In this document: positions 1 to 11,959 of the stretch, one piece after another
Layout: each line of letters opens with the position of its first letter
How positions within the stretch are numbered: the stretch's first letter is position 1
NCBI GenBank assembly: GCA_900074885.1
Contig: FJUW01000046.1
Coordinates: 398,736-462,735 of the forward strand
Length of the DNA: 64,000 nt
DNA from: Rhynchosporium graminicola
Taxonomy: Eukaryota; Ascomycota; Leotiomycetes; Helotiales; Ploettnerulaceae
Direction: 5' to 3'
Program-made: the position numbers and the translations under genes
Notes under the pieces: generated by a model
Seen by the model: the letters and a program-made list of their open reading frames with translations, nothing else
Told to the model about the DNA's origin: nothing
The model's database searches: none

Positions 1-2055
1 AAGACTAGTTCCTAGTAGCTTACTTCTCTAAGACTATACTACTTACCGAGCTTAATTACGCTATCTATAATAAGGAAATACTCGTAATTATACGATCTTT
101 TAGTAACTAGAGATCTGAGCTCGTAAGCGTACTATATTAGATCCGCGTTATTACTAATTATAAAGCTCTTAAGTACTTTATAACCTCTAAATAGCTAAAT
201 ATATAATAAGCCTAATAAGCTAAGCTACTCGCAGATTATAACTTTATAATTACCTATCGACCTAGGAAGTATAATCTACTTGCTAACGCTCTCTCTCGCA
301 GAATAAATAAATTAGATAACTAGAATAATACTAAAAGAAACTAGCGTTTATAGTAGCTACTACGCGAAGACTAAATCGATCTAGTACTACTTATAAGTAA
401 CCTCCGGAATAGCTCCGACTCTATAGATAACTTTAAGCTTATTAACGCCTTAGAAGTCGCTGACTTATCGCTAGTCTTTTCTATAGTATAGCAAGTACTT
501 AAAGCTAATCGTATTACGCTATTACTCTAAGTACTACGGAAATAAGCTCTCTCCGCTACTCTTAGAAAACTAACTATAGAAAAAGATCTTCTACTCTATA
601 AAGGAAGACTAATCGTACTTAATATTTTATACCTTCGTATACTACTTATACGCGAAGTATACGACCGATTAGAGACTACTTATCTAAGTGTAAAGAAGAC
701 CTTATAACTACTAGTATTATAATACTAGTAGTACGGAATCGCTTTAACTATTAACTAGTACTACTATAACTATTATACTTACTAACGAATTCAAGTGCTA
801 CATAATAAGAAACCGGGCCTCTTCTAACCTCTGCTTATACTATCACGTCTATAGGAGTATATTATAATCGACTACTATAGCTTCAATTACGATAAATATA
901 GCTATAATAACGTTCTCGTATTCATTAACTGTTTTAGTAAATAAGTAATTAGTATTCTATACTAAAAGACCTCTAATACGCGCGACCTTATAAATCTTTA
1001 CTTATACTACGTATACTACTATTTCGGAGCTCTATTAATAATTACCTCTAATAGAGGGCCTTAATTCGTTTCCTGTTTTTAGACTACAGTTATTACGATT
1101 CTTAGTACTAAAAGATAGCTTTCTATAGTAGACTACTTATAAATAGATAGCTAAATAGAGATCTATAACTAATATCTCTAATGCAGATTATAACTTTTTA
1201 TCTCTTACTATTAAGATAACTAGTCGGAATTCTTATTTATTATAGATTACGCTTAGATAACTCTCCCTTATGAATCCCTTAGAGGTCTCTTACCTTTTAA
1301 AGTCGTTTATAGATATATACCCCGTGTTAATTAGAATTAGAAAGACCTACTTAACTCTATTACGCTTACTAATAAGTTAAATACTTAGTAAGCTCTAGAT
1401 TATACTAATTATCTGCGCGACGCTTAGACTATTACTTAATTAAGCCTCTAATATATATAAGCTAAGATATCCTAATCTTATAATCGCTTACGCTATAAAG
1501 TCGACTTTACTATAGATAACCTTATCTAGCTAGATATACGCTACTTTACGAGTACTCGACCTAGTAAAAAACTCGATTTCCTAACTAACGGACCTTTCTA
1601 TATAATTAAAAAGGTTAGAAGCTCTTATTATCTAGAGCTCTTTACTAGTATAAAAGTATATAACGTATTCCCTATTATTAAGCTACGGAAGTATCTAAAC
1701 GACCCTTTACTAGGATAAACCTTACTACTGCTACTACCTATTAATATTACTAGTAATAATAAATAGGAGATCGAAGATATACTTACGTGCTATAAGTAAT
1801 ATAATAGCCTCTTATACCGAGTTTCCTAGTTAAATCAAGATATCGATCTTATATAGTACGACGCTATAGACGTTAAATACGCTTCTGCTAAGCTATAATA
1901 ATTCTATCTTAATAACTTAATATAAGCTAGACCTCCTGCTAAACTACCTAATTAGCTAAAAGCTTTCTATAATAGAATTAATAATTACGACTACCTTAAT
2001 AGTAATAAGGAAATAGACTAACGCTCGAGGGCGAGCTTTTTTCGGAGAGAGGAAT
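1..2055 (+). mobile_element. RIP-degraded Ty3/gypsy retrotransposon, 3' part of pol (truncated by window edge)
   Basis: Conceptual translation of the + strand, ignoring many stops, gives recognisable gypsy Pol segments in the correct order. An RNase H end lies near 140-310 (a TNHKAL-like segment, then LLADYNFIITYR and an LADALSRR-like end). Integrase zinc-binding and core regions lie near 480-1300 (VLVFINxFSK; later DYAQ and LPYESLRGLLPF). The integrase C-terminus is near 1560-1700 (GPF, then LELFTS, VYNVFPI, LRKYLNDPLL). A chromodomain-like end is near 1765-1900 (EIEDIL, YRVSWLN-like, YDAIDVKYASAKL). CA and TG dinucleotides are strikingly rare and TA very common, as expected from RIP, and Gln/Trp codons have become stops. 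The copy is non-functional. The element continues left of the window. Confidence 0.88.
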
Positions 2056-2870
2056 AGTATAAAAACTAGTAAGGTTTAGAGGTTTCTTCCTATTAGTAGA
2101 AACACTTACTACTAAGCGAGATTATATAAGTAGAGTTTAAGAGCCCCTTTTTATATATATACTTCCCTTCTCTCTCTACTTCTTTACTCCTTAGTTATAG
2201 ATTCTTAAGTGATTCTTACTACTTTATATTCATGATAATATGAGATCTTATTACTTATGTAGTTTTGAGACCTTTCTAGAGCAAGCGTCATACTATCTCT
2301 CTTCTTCTTCCTTCCTTATCTTTTTGTTTTCTTCGTAGTAGACTATATAAGATCGCTATTAGCCTCCCTACTTGTTTATTCTTACTTGTATACCGCCTTG
2401 AGTCTTGTGTTGTTATAAGCTCTAAAGGAGCTATTGCATACGAATCAATTAGTTATTAAGCCTATAGAATAGGTAGAGGAATTTGGATGACTTGAAGCCG
2501 GAAGAGAGCCTATAAGGCGTTTAGTTCAGTTATCTAATCTTTGGACCTGATTACGTGGAAACCTATATACTATATAATACTTCTGCACGAGTAGTACTAC
2601 GGTACTACTCTTATTAGAAGGCAAAAAGCGTTACTTTCATACGGAGAAGTAGATAGTTTGGAGCTACTTTAAAGTACTCCTAGTGTTAGTCTATATATTG
2701 GTCTATAGTCACGTGTTAAGTCGAGTATCTGCACCAGGGTTTAGCCGGCTAGATATATCTCCCTTCCGGAGTCTCGACTACCTAGGAAAGACAGCCACGA
2801 TATAACAGATAATACTACTACTATTATCACTATACTTTAGCTCACGCAGACTACTTGATTATACGTACTA
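2056..2870 (+). repeat. probable 3' LTR and flank of the degraded gypsy element
   Basis: The pol remnant ends near 2035-2055 in a purine-rich stretch (ggagagaggaatag) that sits where a polypurine tract would be. A TATAAAAACT start at 2056 could be a RIP-mutated TG terminus. TA-rich, CA-poor composition continues to about 2870 and then gives way to normal sequence. No second LTR is in the window for comparison, so both ends are approximate. Confidence 0.45.
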
Positions 2871-3384
2871 CGACAGAGTGATACCAACATCCCCAAATTT
2901 TCAACCTCAAGAGTTGTGACCGTGCATGAAAGTGGAGTGAAAATGAGTCCACCTGTACCCAGTGCAGCATAATGGGGCACAGCCTGTGCATCCTGTGCGA
3001 GTGCGAAGTGTAGGTGCACTCGATCTACTGAGATGTCTGAGAAGTGTGACAGGTTAGTGCTTTCTGGATACGTTTACTCTACTAGCCTTCTGCATCCGAT
3101 GAAGAGTCTTATTTCATCGTGAATATCACATTGACCATGTCGAGGAACCTCACCGATACATGAAGGTAAGCTGATACTCAAAATCGTAGATGTTGGACAC
3201 TGCTGCAAGACTGCATGGACCAAGTACATAAAGTGAGGAAGAAAAGACAGTCGAAACCATCGTAAGGTTCTTTCTAGTCTGGTTGCACATGCCTGAGTCA
3301 TTTAAATCAAGAATCAATGTTATTGAGATGTAAAGTCTTCGCCGGATAAGAAATCTACGTTGACGAATTGCTTCCAACAGGAGG

Positions 3385-5272
3385 ATTGCATTGCTTGAAA
3401 CGAAGCTCGAAAGTCTTGTCGACCTAAGCAAATCCGCGAGATATGTCCGCTGCACAAGCCCCCCTTGATAAGTCCAACATCTCCAGGTGAAGGATTGTTA
3501 GCAGAAGATAAAGTATCCAATGTGGAAATAAGAGCTTCAGAACAGCCTGAAGGTAAAAAGAACGAATTCATGCATGACTTTCCTTCAAAGTTCAGCTCAG
3601 TAGCACCGCCAACATGTATCTGTCGAGCACCAGCCAACGAAGAAGACTCTCAACCTGCAGACACGGATGGATTTCTCCTCTCGATATACATGAATCAGCT
3701 CTGTCCCTGGTTTCCATACATCATAATCCCTCCAGGCACGACATCCTCACACCTCCAGCAAACTCGGCCTTCCTCTTGAAAGCCATTCAGCTCGTCGCCT
3801 CTCTCCGTAACATACGATCGATGTGGGGACAACGTCGTGTAATCATGCAATATCTCTCTGAAGCAGTCTTCATACGTTCTGAACGCTCATTGGATCTTCT
3901 GCAGGGTGTTCTCGTGCTTCTTGGATTCTACCATTATCATTGTCTGGTGCAATTCCAGTTCAACAATTTGATGCAATTGGCGGTTAGTATCGTTGGAGAT
4001 ATGGATCTTAATATAGATCCTGTGAGACAGATGAGAGTGCGAGCTTTAGGCGGTGAGTGTGAGGAGCTGAGAGAGAGAAATACTGATGAGAGAAGGGCTA
4101 TCGTGGGGGTTTGGTATATGAGCTCGAAGTAAGTATCCAACTCTCCTCATGAATTTCAAGCTGATACTTCGCAGCGTAGCATTGACGTTCAACAAAGGCC
4201 AGTCAGATAAATGCACTAAATACCACGAGCAGTGTCTTGAGGAACTGGAGAAAGGACATGAATATGAGTCTGACATTCTACTCATACAACTTGTCCGAAT
4301 CCAGCATCTGACACAAAGAATTGTCGATTGCAATAACCGGGACCAGCTACCCGACGAGCTACCATTTATCGAAGTAATCCCTACGTCCAGCTACCACGAA
4401 GCATCCCAAAACGAGGTTTCTAGACTAAAGACTCGTCTCCCCTCAAGCCCACAGAAGAACCGTAAGTCATTCCTCCGACCCACCCACACACCGCATGCCC
4501 GGGCCATAACTTACATCAAACAGATCTCATACTCAACCACCTCAACACCGCTCACCTCCGTCTCTACGAGAGCCCCTCCTCCAAGACACTTCACTCCTCG
4601 ACTCCGTCTCCCGCTCTCTCAATACCCTCACCCTCTCCGATCCCATCACCCACGCTAGACTCGGCGCCTGCCACTCCGCCATATAAACCTGGTTCGAGCA
4701 CTGGCTAACCATCCCCGTCTGTTTATACTTCTACATGTCGCAGCCTCTAGCCGCGCAACTGATATACAGCATGATGATGTTTTCGCGATGGGCATTATTA
4801 TTCTCAGATCATTGTCGCGATATTGTCAATGAGCAACGAATTGACGTTCTTCATTTCCTGAATACAACAGCAACACGTTTCGAAGCGGCGAAATCCGAAA
4901 TGAGCGCTGCCCAAGGTGGAGTCTGGAAGAATGGCTTCTGGGATCTAGCAGCTGAGAAACTCAGCATGAAGAGAATTAGGATTGAGAAATGGTGGGGAGG
5001 GGGTAGAGAAGGCTGGAGGAGAGGGAATGTTTAGGTTTATTGAAGACGATCCGAGTGTCAGTGATGGATTAGCGGATGATGGATTCGGTACAGAATATTG
5101 TGGAAATGAGATTGGTGGGGGGTTTGAGGGGTCGTTTGGTTTTGGCGCTGTGGGTGGTGGTGAGTGGTTATGGGCAGGGGATCTGTTTGATGGCGTTGAT
5201 GTTTGCCAGGGAGTCCTTTTTGATGGCCCTCCGAGATATCTGGATTTTACTGCGGAGGTTGAAATAATATGA
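3385..5272 (+). pseudogene. fungal-specific transcription factor relic (Zn2Cys6 family, DNA-binding domain not found)
   Basis: Blocks typical of the middle-homology domain of fungal Zn2Cys6 regulators appear in order but in different frames. They are a coiled-coil-like IALLETKLESLVDL (about 3385-3430), FPYIIIPP (about 3715), FLLKAIQLVASLR (about 3770), SLDLLQGVLVLLGFYHYH (about 3890) and LQLAVSIVGDMDLN (about 3975). Further blocks are a helical segment near 4150-4450, LRLYESP (about 4555) and an AQLIYSMMMFSRWALLFS end (about 4750). A one-base shift separates the PPGTTSSHLQ and FLLKAI blocks near 3765. Further shifts lie near 4575 and 5000, and a TAA interrupts the ATxTWFEHW segment near 4685. 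No C6 zinc cluster was found upstream. It lies directly beside the RIP-damaged retroelement. A badly sequenced but live gene is the alternative, less likely because the breaks are several and the 5' end is missing. Confidence 0.75.
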
Positions 5273-6253
5273 GAGGGACAATATTAGTCTAGTCTCCAGC
5301 CTACAAGTATCTGGTTCTTTAAGGTGGTACATTCTACAGGTGCTTGTTTCATTGTGGCCTTTTGCGTTAAGAAACTCGCTTAATTTGACCCCCTTTGCCA
5401 AATCAATATTGACAAACTTACTCACCCTCAGACTTGGATGCAAAAGGTAGCACTGTCGACTCTCGATATTCAGCCCCATATTCGCGTCGAACTAAAATTC
5501 TGCTACCGGGATCGCAGAGTTGGCAAATGTGCTATGAATAATTTTCGGGCACACTTCATAAAACATGAAACACTGAATACGCAGCAACGTTTTCACTTAT
5601 CTGACCTGATTGTCCAACATGTCGAAAGGATTTCAGATCTTTTCATTCGAGGTTAGCAGAGAATTGTCATCATCTCGACTAATCGTCCTATAATTACATA
5701 TCTGTCTCATCTTCCTTCCTCTCTTTTTCGAGAGCTATATCCCAAATCGATTTTTCGTCTTCCCGTCTAACCACTCCCAGTCCGCTCAAATCACCCAGCA
5801 GCCAGAAAGCCTACTAGCGAACTAGGAAGCAAGATACAAAGCAGATAACGCCTTTGGAACCATGGCACGGCACAGCAAAGCGCAGTAGATCGCTCGTGTG
5901 AAGATGGCGAGAATGAAGTCCGATGAGAAACAATTAACGGAAATGCCTTTCCTGGATCAGGCAATGGAAGGAATCAAGAGAGAAATATGTACAGATGGGG
6001 TCGATGCTTTTGGTTTGTCTTTCTTTCGTAAGGTGCCGGTCTGAAATCGCGGATGATGGAAAGACTGAAAGTATTGTCAATCTATCCTGAAGAAAGCTTT
6101 GAGATCCTCGGTAGAGGTTTTAGCAAGTTGTGGAGGAAAGGGCGTGTCGTTTGTGATCAAGTTAGAAAGTATATGCAGAGAAATTTCGAGGCACGCGCTG
6201 GAGATTAGACGGCGATCACAACCCACATTTAGTCGAGATGTTTGGTTGATTGA
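5273..6253. other. stretch without a convincing gene
   Basis: Short open segments exist. One of 46 codons starts at an ATG near 5904, and another lies near 6080-6200 in two competing frames. Neither resembles a family I know, and they cannot be joined confidently. It may hold an eroded gene or the 3' flank of the mitoferrin gene on the minus strand. Confidence 0.4.
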
Positions 6254-7601
6254 TCAGACGACTGAGTCATTCTGCTTGATGAAGTATGCCCTGCAATTGT
6301 GAGTCAAAAGTCCGCTTGCGTGGGAATATCGGTACGGGGATATCGGTAAACTCACTTGCAGGCCTCATAAGCCGACCAACAAATGGCCGTGCTGGGCATC
6401 GTTGTCACAACTCGTGGCTTTACACCCTTGAAAAAGCCCCTGAAGCCCTCTCTCCTGTGCAATATTCTGGCGCTCTGCATGAACGAATTGACGTTCCTTA
6501 ATTCCGGATCGTTGGCTGTCCCTCTCGTCTGAAGCATTGTTTTGACCACATCCATCGGTGTTGTCAACGCAGCCGCAAATCCTCCAGCCACAGCGCCCGC
6601 AGAACAATGTGTCCAAGGATCGTAATTTTTCGATGGATTCATTACGGTGGAAATCGATTCGTACGCAAGGAATTGTAAAGCCGTGAAGGGGACGGTCATG
6701 GAAAGTGTGGTTGGGTAAGAGACATAAAAGGCTGATACTCCTTCGCTTCGGTAGACATATTTGGCACAATCGAGCATCGACTTGTACATCTTACTCGAAT
6801 TGTGCATTTGCATGCGCTGCTTGATTACTGCAGGAAATCAGAAAACTGTAGTTTGCAAATGGATGATGAACCATACCATCAAATGGATTCATTAGAGCAT
6901 CACTAGCAATGGTCGCGCAAGCTCCACTAGTAGCTAGAACAGAATTAGTAGCTACCCAGGGAATGGAAAACAGAAGCAGACATACCGGCTGCTAGAGGAT
7001 GGTGAACGCCAGCTTGATTGCCTCCCATGACATGCTTCACAGCTTCATAGGTCGCAAAATAAACAGCGTGCGCAGGACCTGTCCAAGTTTTAGTGTTTGT
7101 CGCATCCCTGCCACCTGTGTGTACGCACCAGCTCCGACCACTACACTGGACATGCCTCTCCATAGACTGAGAAATCCCTCTCCCGTAGCTATTCTGTAAC
7201 CTCCTTGTATCATACCATTATAGACTGCCGAGGGCGTAGGATTGAGAATTTGCATTCGGGTCTGCACAGGTCAGTCCATATAGTCTTTACATCATCAAAT
7301 CAGCCATAGGGTATTGCGCACCTTGATAGCATCAATCGGGTACATGACCGTATGTTCCTACTCGAAATATCAGTCTGCGGAGTCCGCGGTGGTATAGAGC
7401 GATTGTTGGATATGCTTACAGCTATGCCAGCGAAAGCGCCCGCCGCCATGTTTTGCAGCAACGAGAAATTAGGTGGCAATCCCTCATACCTACAAGCAGC
7501 AAGTCAGCAATCTGCAGATGTAGACATGAATAAATTCAATTTGAGTCTTGCAGTTATACATACTCATACTCGTCTACTGGCTCTGCATTTGGCAGGGCCA
7601 T
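6254..7601 (-). CDS. MRS4: mitoferrin-type mitochondrial iron carrier (Mrs3/Mrs4 family)
   Basis: Six-helix mitochondrial carrier family protein of about 308 residues that would import Fe(II) across the inner mitochondrial membrane for haem and Fe-S synthesis. All three carrier signatures are present: PIDAIKTR in repeat 1, PFDVIKQRMQ in repeat 2 and PMDVVKTML in repeat 3. Mitoferrin-typical segments include YEGLPPNFSL, EHTVMYPIDA, MQMHNS and ALMNPFD. The coding sequence is split by many short introns. The first exon starts MALPNAEPVDE, and splicing at gtatga joins it to YEGLPP. The last exon is only 37 bp (6254-6290) and adds KAYFIKQNDSVV after an intron at 6291-6355. Without it the protein would stop early at EACK. 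The start is the least certain point, because an open frame without ATG extends upstream. Confidence 0.9.
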
Positions 7602-9831
7602 TGGGGCCACAACCACAGATCCTCCTCCGTACGCTGTCGGTTGCAGAGCCAGGATGTCGATTGCACCGAGTCCACGGGAAAGATGTCTAGATAAGTGTAA
7701 TTTGTAGAGATGCTCGTGGCAATTTTAGGTGGATTGTGGGATATCTAGAATCGTAGGTGGGTGGCAGTTGTATAGCAAGCCTTAGTCGTGGATGTTTGTC
7801 GATGATGCTTTGTCTGTTCAGAAAATCGAGGGAGATATGACAGGGGTTGCAGTAGCCTCAATTGATGCTGGCTGACTGGCTGACTGGCTGGCTGGGCGGA
7901 GAAGCGAAAGTCAAAATGCCTCCTCCTCTCTCTTACACCGGCCGCGGCAGCTAGAACATCAATTATTGATCAACAGGGAACTACTGTTAGGCCTTGAGCT
8001 GGTCCGACCAAGAATATTGCAGCTATTTGAGTTGTGAGTGCACATCGGGTAAAGGACTACGGATGCTTTGATTTGTTACAAGACCACATACAACATGCGA
8101 CCTCATTCAAGGGTATACTTGTTGTCACCAAACAAATCACATCGGTTGCCGGACGAAAGAGTTGCGGTTTCGCAGCCTCTAGAATTCTGCTGTGGCATTC
8201 CAGACGATGTAAGGTCTCCTCGGAGCTTTCCTGCAGGGTACTATGAACATCAAAGACATTTCATCCACAAGATGCAGGGGCAACCTATTTGCCAGATGTT
8301 ATCAGATCAAAGCTGTACTGTACCCGCACCACGAAATGTGCAGGACAAGGGGCTTGGGGGAACCGCCATACGAGATCTTTGCGTCATAATGGTCTGCAGA
8401 CTCGTACGGCTGCTCCATCACCATGCCATTCCCATTAAGCATAATCCAAATCCCATCTCCACGGCGGTGGAATGTCCTCTCTACAGACAAGCTCTTACAA
8501 GTGTGGGAGCCTCCGTATACGCAAGCAATACATTGTATTATGGCTTCGGGTGAGAAAGTCACCATCAAGGTCACTTCCATTCAGGAGCCAAGGGAGTTCC
8601 CAAACCGGTGCAACCCGGTGCAAAGATCTCTGAGCGGTCCTCGCGGTTACCAAGCGCGCAAATTTGATCTGATAAGACAAGCAAGAGATCCCTAGGGCAA
8701 TCCAGGATACCTGCAAAAAGATCTGATAAAGAAATTTTGATGTGATGAGTTCAGCCAAGGTAGACAAGGATAGCGAATAAGATGGCATCCGGAATTCGCA
8801 GGCCGGAGTCTTAATGGTGGTGTCTTAGTTGCCCTGCAGGCAGTGTCTCGAAGGATACTTATTGATTCATTACGGAGCATGGAAAATCCGCGGACCGACA
8901 TCGCCTTGATCTACATAGGAGACGGAATTGGAGAGCAGCCTTCCAGACTTGCGAACTGCGACAGCGTAAGGAGACTATTGAGCAAAAATTTCCAAAGTAC
9001 TTTGCATCAGCTGCTCCGATTCTTAACTCTCAAGCATGTTGGCATAAATCTAGCAAATCGCTAGTATTATCCGAACGAAACAAAGGTCACACGGAACTTT
9101 TTTGTTTGCATGGCTTCTAAGACTAACAAGTACAACATGAGTGTCTCCCATCTGCTATGGCCTCTCAAAAGAGAAGTGGATTCGGTCTATACATAATACC
9201 TCAATAGCCGTCCCTCTAGTTCGAGACTCGAAGGGAGGCAGGGACAACGTTCCATGAACAGCTCGCCACAGTATGTACCTTCCAAAAAGTGTCAGGCTAA
9301 GAGCTGCCTCATCTTACTTCCGTGGTCATTTGAATCTGAATGCGAAGTTTTCGGATGGACTTGAATCGAATCAGGTCTTTCTTGCACATGATTGTCCTCT
9401 TTTGTCCGGCTACGAGATTATGTTTCAAATCTTGACATATCAAACCTACGTGCTATCCACGCCTCGTCTTGTAAATTTGGCTCCACCCGTTAAGTGTATG
9501 CTTTCGTACTATAGTCTAATAGTTGGCGATGCAAGCCAAGTGCTCTTGATCCCACTGCCGTTCATTTCTTTCTTTTGGGCTTCGCTATTCTTGCATGATT
9601 GTCATCTTCCGATCAACCTTCACTTGCTTTATTTTGATTTTACTACTGCATCAATACAGCTCACACTCGACTGATTGCCATTCCTATGATCTATGGCATC
9701 ATACGCTCAAATAAACATTCGAAGGAATAGCCACAAGCCCAACACAGTGGGGGATCCTACGTCTCGGACTAATTTAAGAAAAGGAAAGGTCAAACGCCGC
9801 CAGCTCTCCAGTTTTTCGATTATCTCCCATT
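7602..9831. other. 2.2-kb intergenic stretch, no gene recognised
   Basis: Contains open frames up to 161 codons on both strands (for example 8068-8553 + and 9273-9674 +). They lack recognisable motifs, have unlikely compositions and overlap each other antisense. A short CTGACTGG/CTGG repeat sits near 7869-7895. The part next to 7602 is presumably the mitoferrin promoter. Confidence 0.5.
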
Positions 9832-11959
9832 TCATTCATGCTGCTCAACTCCTAATTCCTCGATAGCCCAGCGCAAAGCCTCTCTCCACTTCTCTCTGTC
9901 CTTACGCTCATCCAGACAAGCCAAGACAGAATGCAGTAAGCGCTGTGCTCGACCTTCAAAGTACCAGCTAAACAAGACGTACATCAGCATATCTCTCTGT
10001 AGTATTTCTCAAGCTCACAACTTCAGAGATATCAAAAAGAAAAAGGAAAAGTAGAGAAGAGTTCAGAACATGAATCGAGATTTTAGGGACCCGGGGATGA
10101 AAACATCAGCATACCGTGTCTCGACCTTCTTCAATAACACGCAGTAGAACCCCAGAAGCACTAATGCCCCTTCATGTCCCGTGGCAAGCAAATCAAGATA
10201 TGCCTGCTCAATTGCCATAGGCCACACCCGTAGCGCATCCCAAGTACTGAAATCCGAACCCATGATAGCGCGACAGCGGAAAGCAAGATCGAGAGAGCGA
10301 GCTGCTGTAATGTATGTGCTTATCTCATGTTCAGTCCATGTTTTTCGATGAGTTATTACGTTGATCTCTATATCTGATTCATTATTCGAGAACGGGTTTG
10401 TAGCTGAAGGTATTAGGGATAAGAGATGTGTAAGTAACAGTGGCGGAGTGCCATCTGGTACATGTACAGGTATATCCCATTGCTCGGCCAGCGCAGAGAT
10501 AGGACCTAGTTCTAGATAGTCCCATATGTCACAGAGAATGGAACATCCTGAACGGAGGAGATACAGCCAAGGCGGGAGAATGGTATTGTCTTCTTGGGCG
10601 TTGGTGTTGCCGTTTATCGTTGTGATGGGTATAGGTGGTGCGGGTGGTGAGACGAGCATTAGGTTTGAGGTGTCGGCTTGGTTTGGAGATTGCTCTTGAC
10701 TTTGAGATTGATTTTGGGATTGGGTATCGATTGCAAATGATATGATTATCAGAAGATGTGCAAAGGCGAGCACGGCATCGCAATTCGAAGGTGTGACGGC
10801 TGTCATGACGGCTTGGAAGTGAGGCATTGCTGTGTCTTGGTGTTGAGAGGCGAGGAGAGTGAGCTGTGAAGTGAAGGAGGAGTGAGGATGTAATTGTGCG
10901 AGGTGTAAAGCAGCGCATGAGAGAATTCCGTGATGAAGGAAGGCGTTGGATCTAGCCAGCATGGGAACTGTTGTTTCCCAGAGAAGTTTTGTGGTTGGGT
11001 TGGTTGAAAGAGTGGAGGCTGTGTTTGTAATGAAGTGGTGTAGTATTGCTGCCTCGCTTGTATCGACTGTTGGAGTTGCTATTCGGAAAAGGTTGCTATC
11101 TGTAGAAATAGAAGTCTCGTACTACACATCAAGTCAGACCTTATCTCACTTCATTACAAATTAGTTGTTGATGCTATCAAGGCTAGGCAGATTCGTTTTT
11201 AAGAACGCGAAAAATGGCAGGTACATTTCAACATCGCATCTTGAATTCTTGATACCAAAGTTGCAAAAATACCGAATTTACCTCAACAACACTTCCACAT
11301 CATTCAACATTTTGAGGACTCCGATAACCTGACAAAAGTTGACAAAAAACATACTACAAGCTGTGAAGTAGTTGCTCCGCCGGAGACAAATTGGCCTAGC
11401 CTCAAAGGCGGGCTGCAGGATCTCCTGTAAGTAAAACAGATCAACATACCTCAAATTTCATACCATCAACCGGCACAGGCTTAGCACCACAATCATAAAC
11501 CTCACCATCAGTGAAGTACCTCAATAGATTCCCCCTAAAGAAAGTTTGCAGCCTCACCGTCTTCCAATCCACGCCAACTCTGGCTGCAAGACCATGTTCA
11601 GCTACCCAGTGACTTCTCATTCGTTTCGTGCTAGCACAAAGATGTCCACAGCCCTCATACCTACACATCAAGCCTTCAATCACCGGCAATATATCGACTG
11701 GAAAATTGCCAATTTCAGTTTGGATATCGATTACTCGTTCGGGTGCAGCAAGGTCTAATGTGGAGACATAGCTCATGAAAGGTCGGCGCCGGGCTCGAAG
11801 TATCTGGTGTATTTCTTTGAGATGGCGTGATACAGCTGCGGGCTGGATAGCGTAGTGACATGTTGTGCAGATTAAAGCTTTGTGCGAGGGGAGGTAATGC
11901 AGGAGCTCGAAGGGGGGAGGGTCTCCTGGTGGAGTGGAAGAGCTGGTTGAGGAAGACAT
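9832..11959 (-). CDS. putative OrsD-like C2H2 / fungal transcription-factor-domain protein (four-exon model)
   Basis: Model exons are 11450-11959, 11355-11424, 10115-11099 and 9832-9967; they sum to 1,701 bp and encode 566 residues in frame. Exon 1 resembles the OrsD N-terminal family (DUF3505), with two finger-like clusters: ICTTCHYAIQPAAVSRHLKEIH and CRYEGCGHLC followed by MRSHWVAEH. Exon 3 is a fungal transcription-factor middle domain (EAAILHHFITNTAST, then LLWETTVPMLARSNAFLHHG and LSCAALHLAQLHP), like sterol-regulator/Upc2-type and related C6 proteins. Exon 4 supplies the usual WYFEGRAQRLL ... WAIEELG tail. No Zn2Cys6 cluster is visible, so the C2H2-like fingers may be the DNA-binding part. 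The junction between exon 1 and exon 3 is inferred from splice signals; two separate genes (9832-11120 and 11441-11959) remain possible. The factor is divergent from the SDR gene. Confidence 0.6.

Noticed and set aside
8068..8553. 161-codon plus-strand frame in the 7.6-9.8 kb gap
   Set aside because: Composition and antisense overlap suggest chance; no motif recognised.
9210..9245. tRNA-like TTCGA loop with short stem
   Set aside because: No acceptor, D or anticodon arms can be folded around it.
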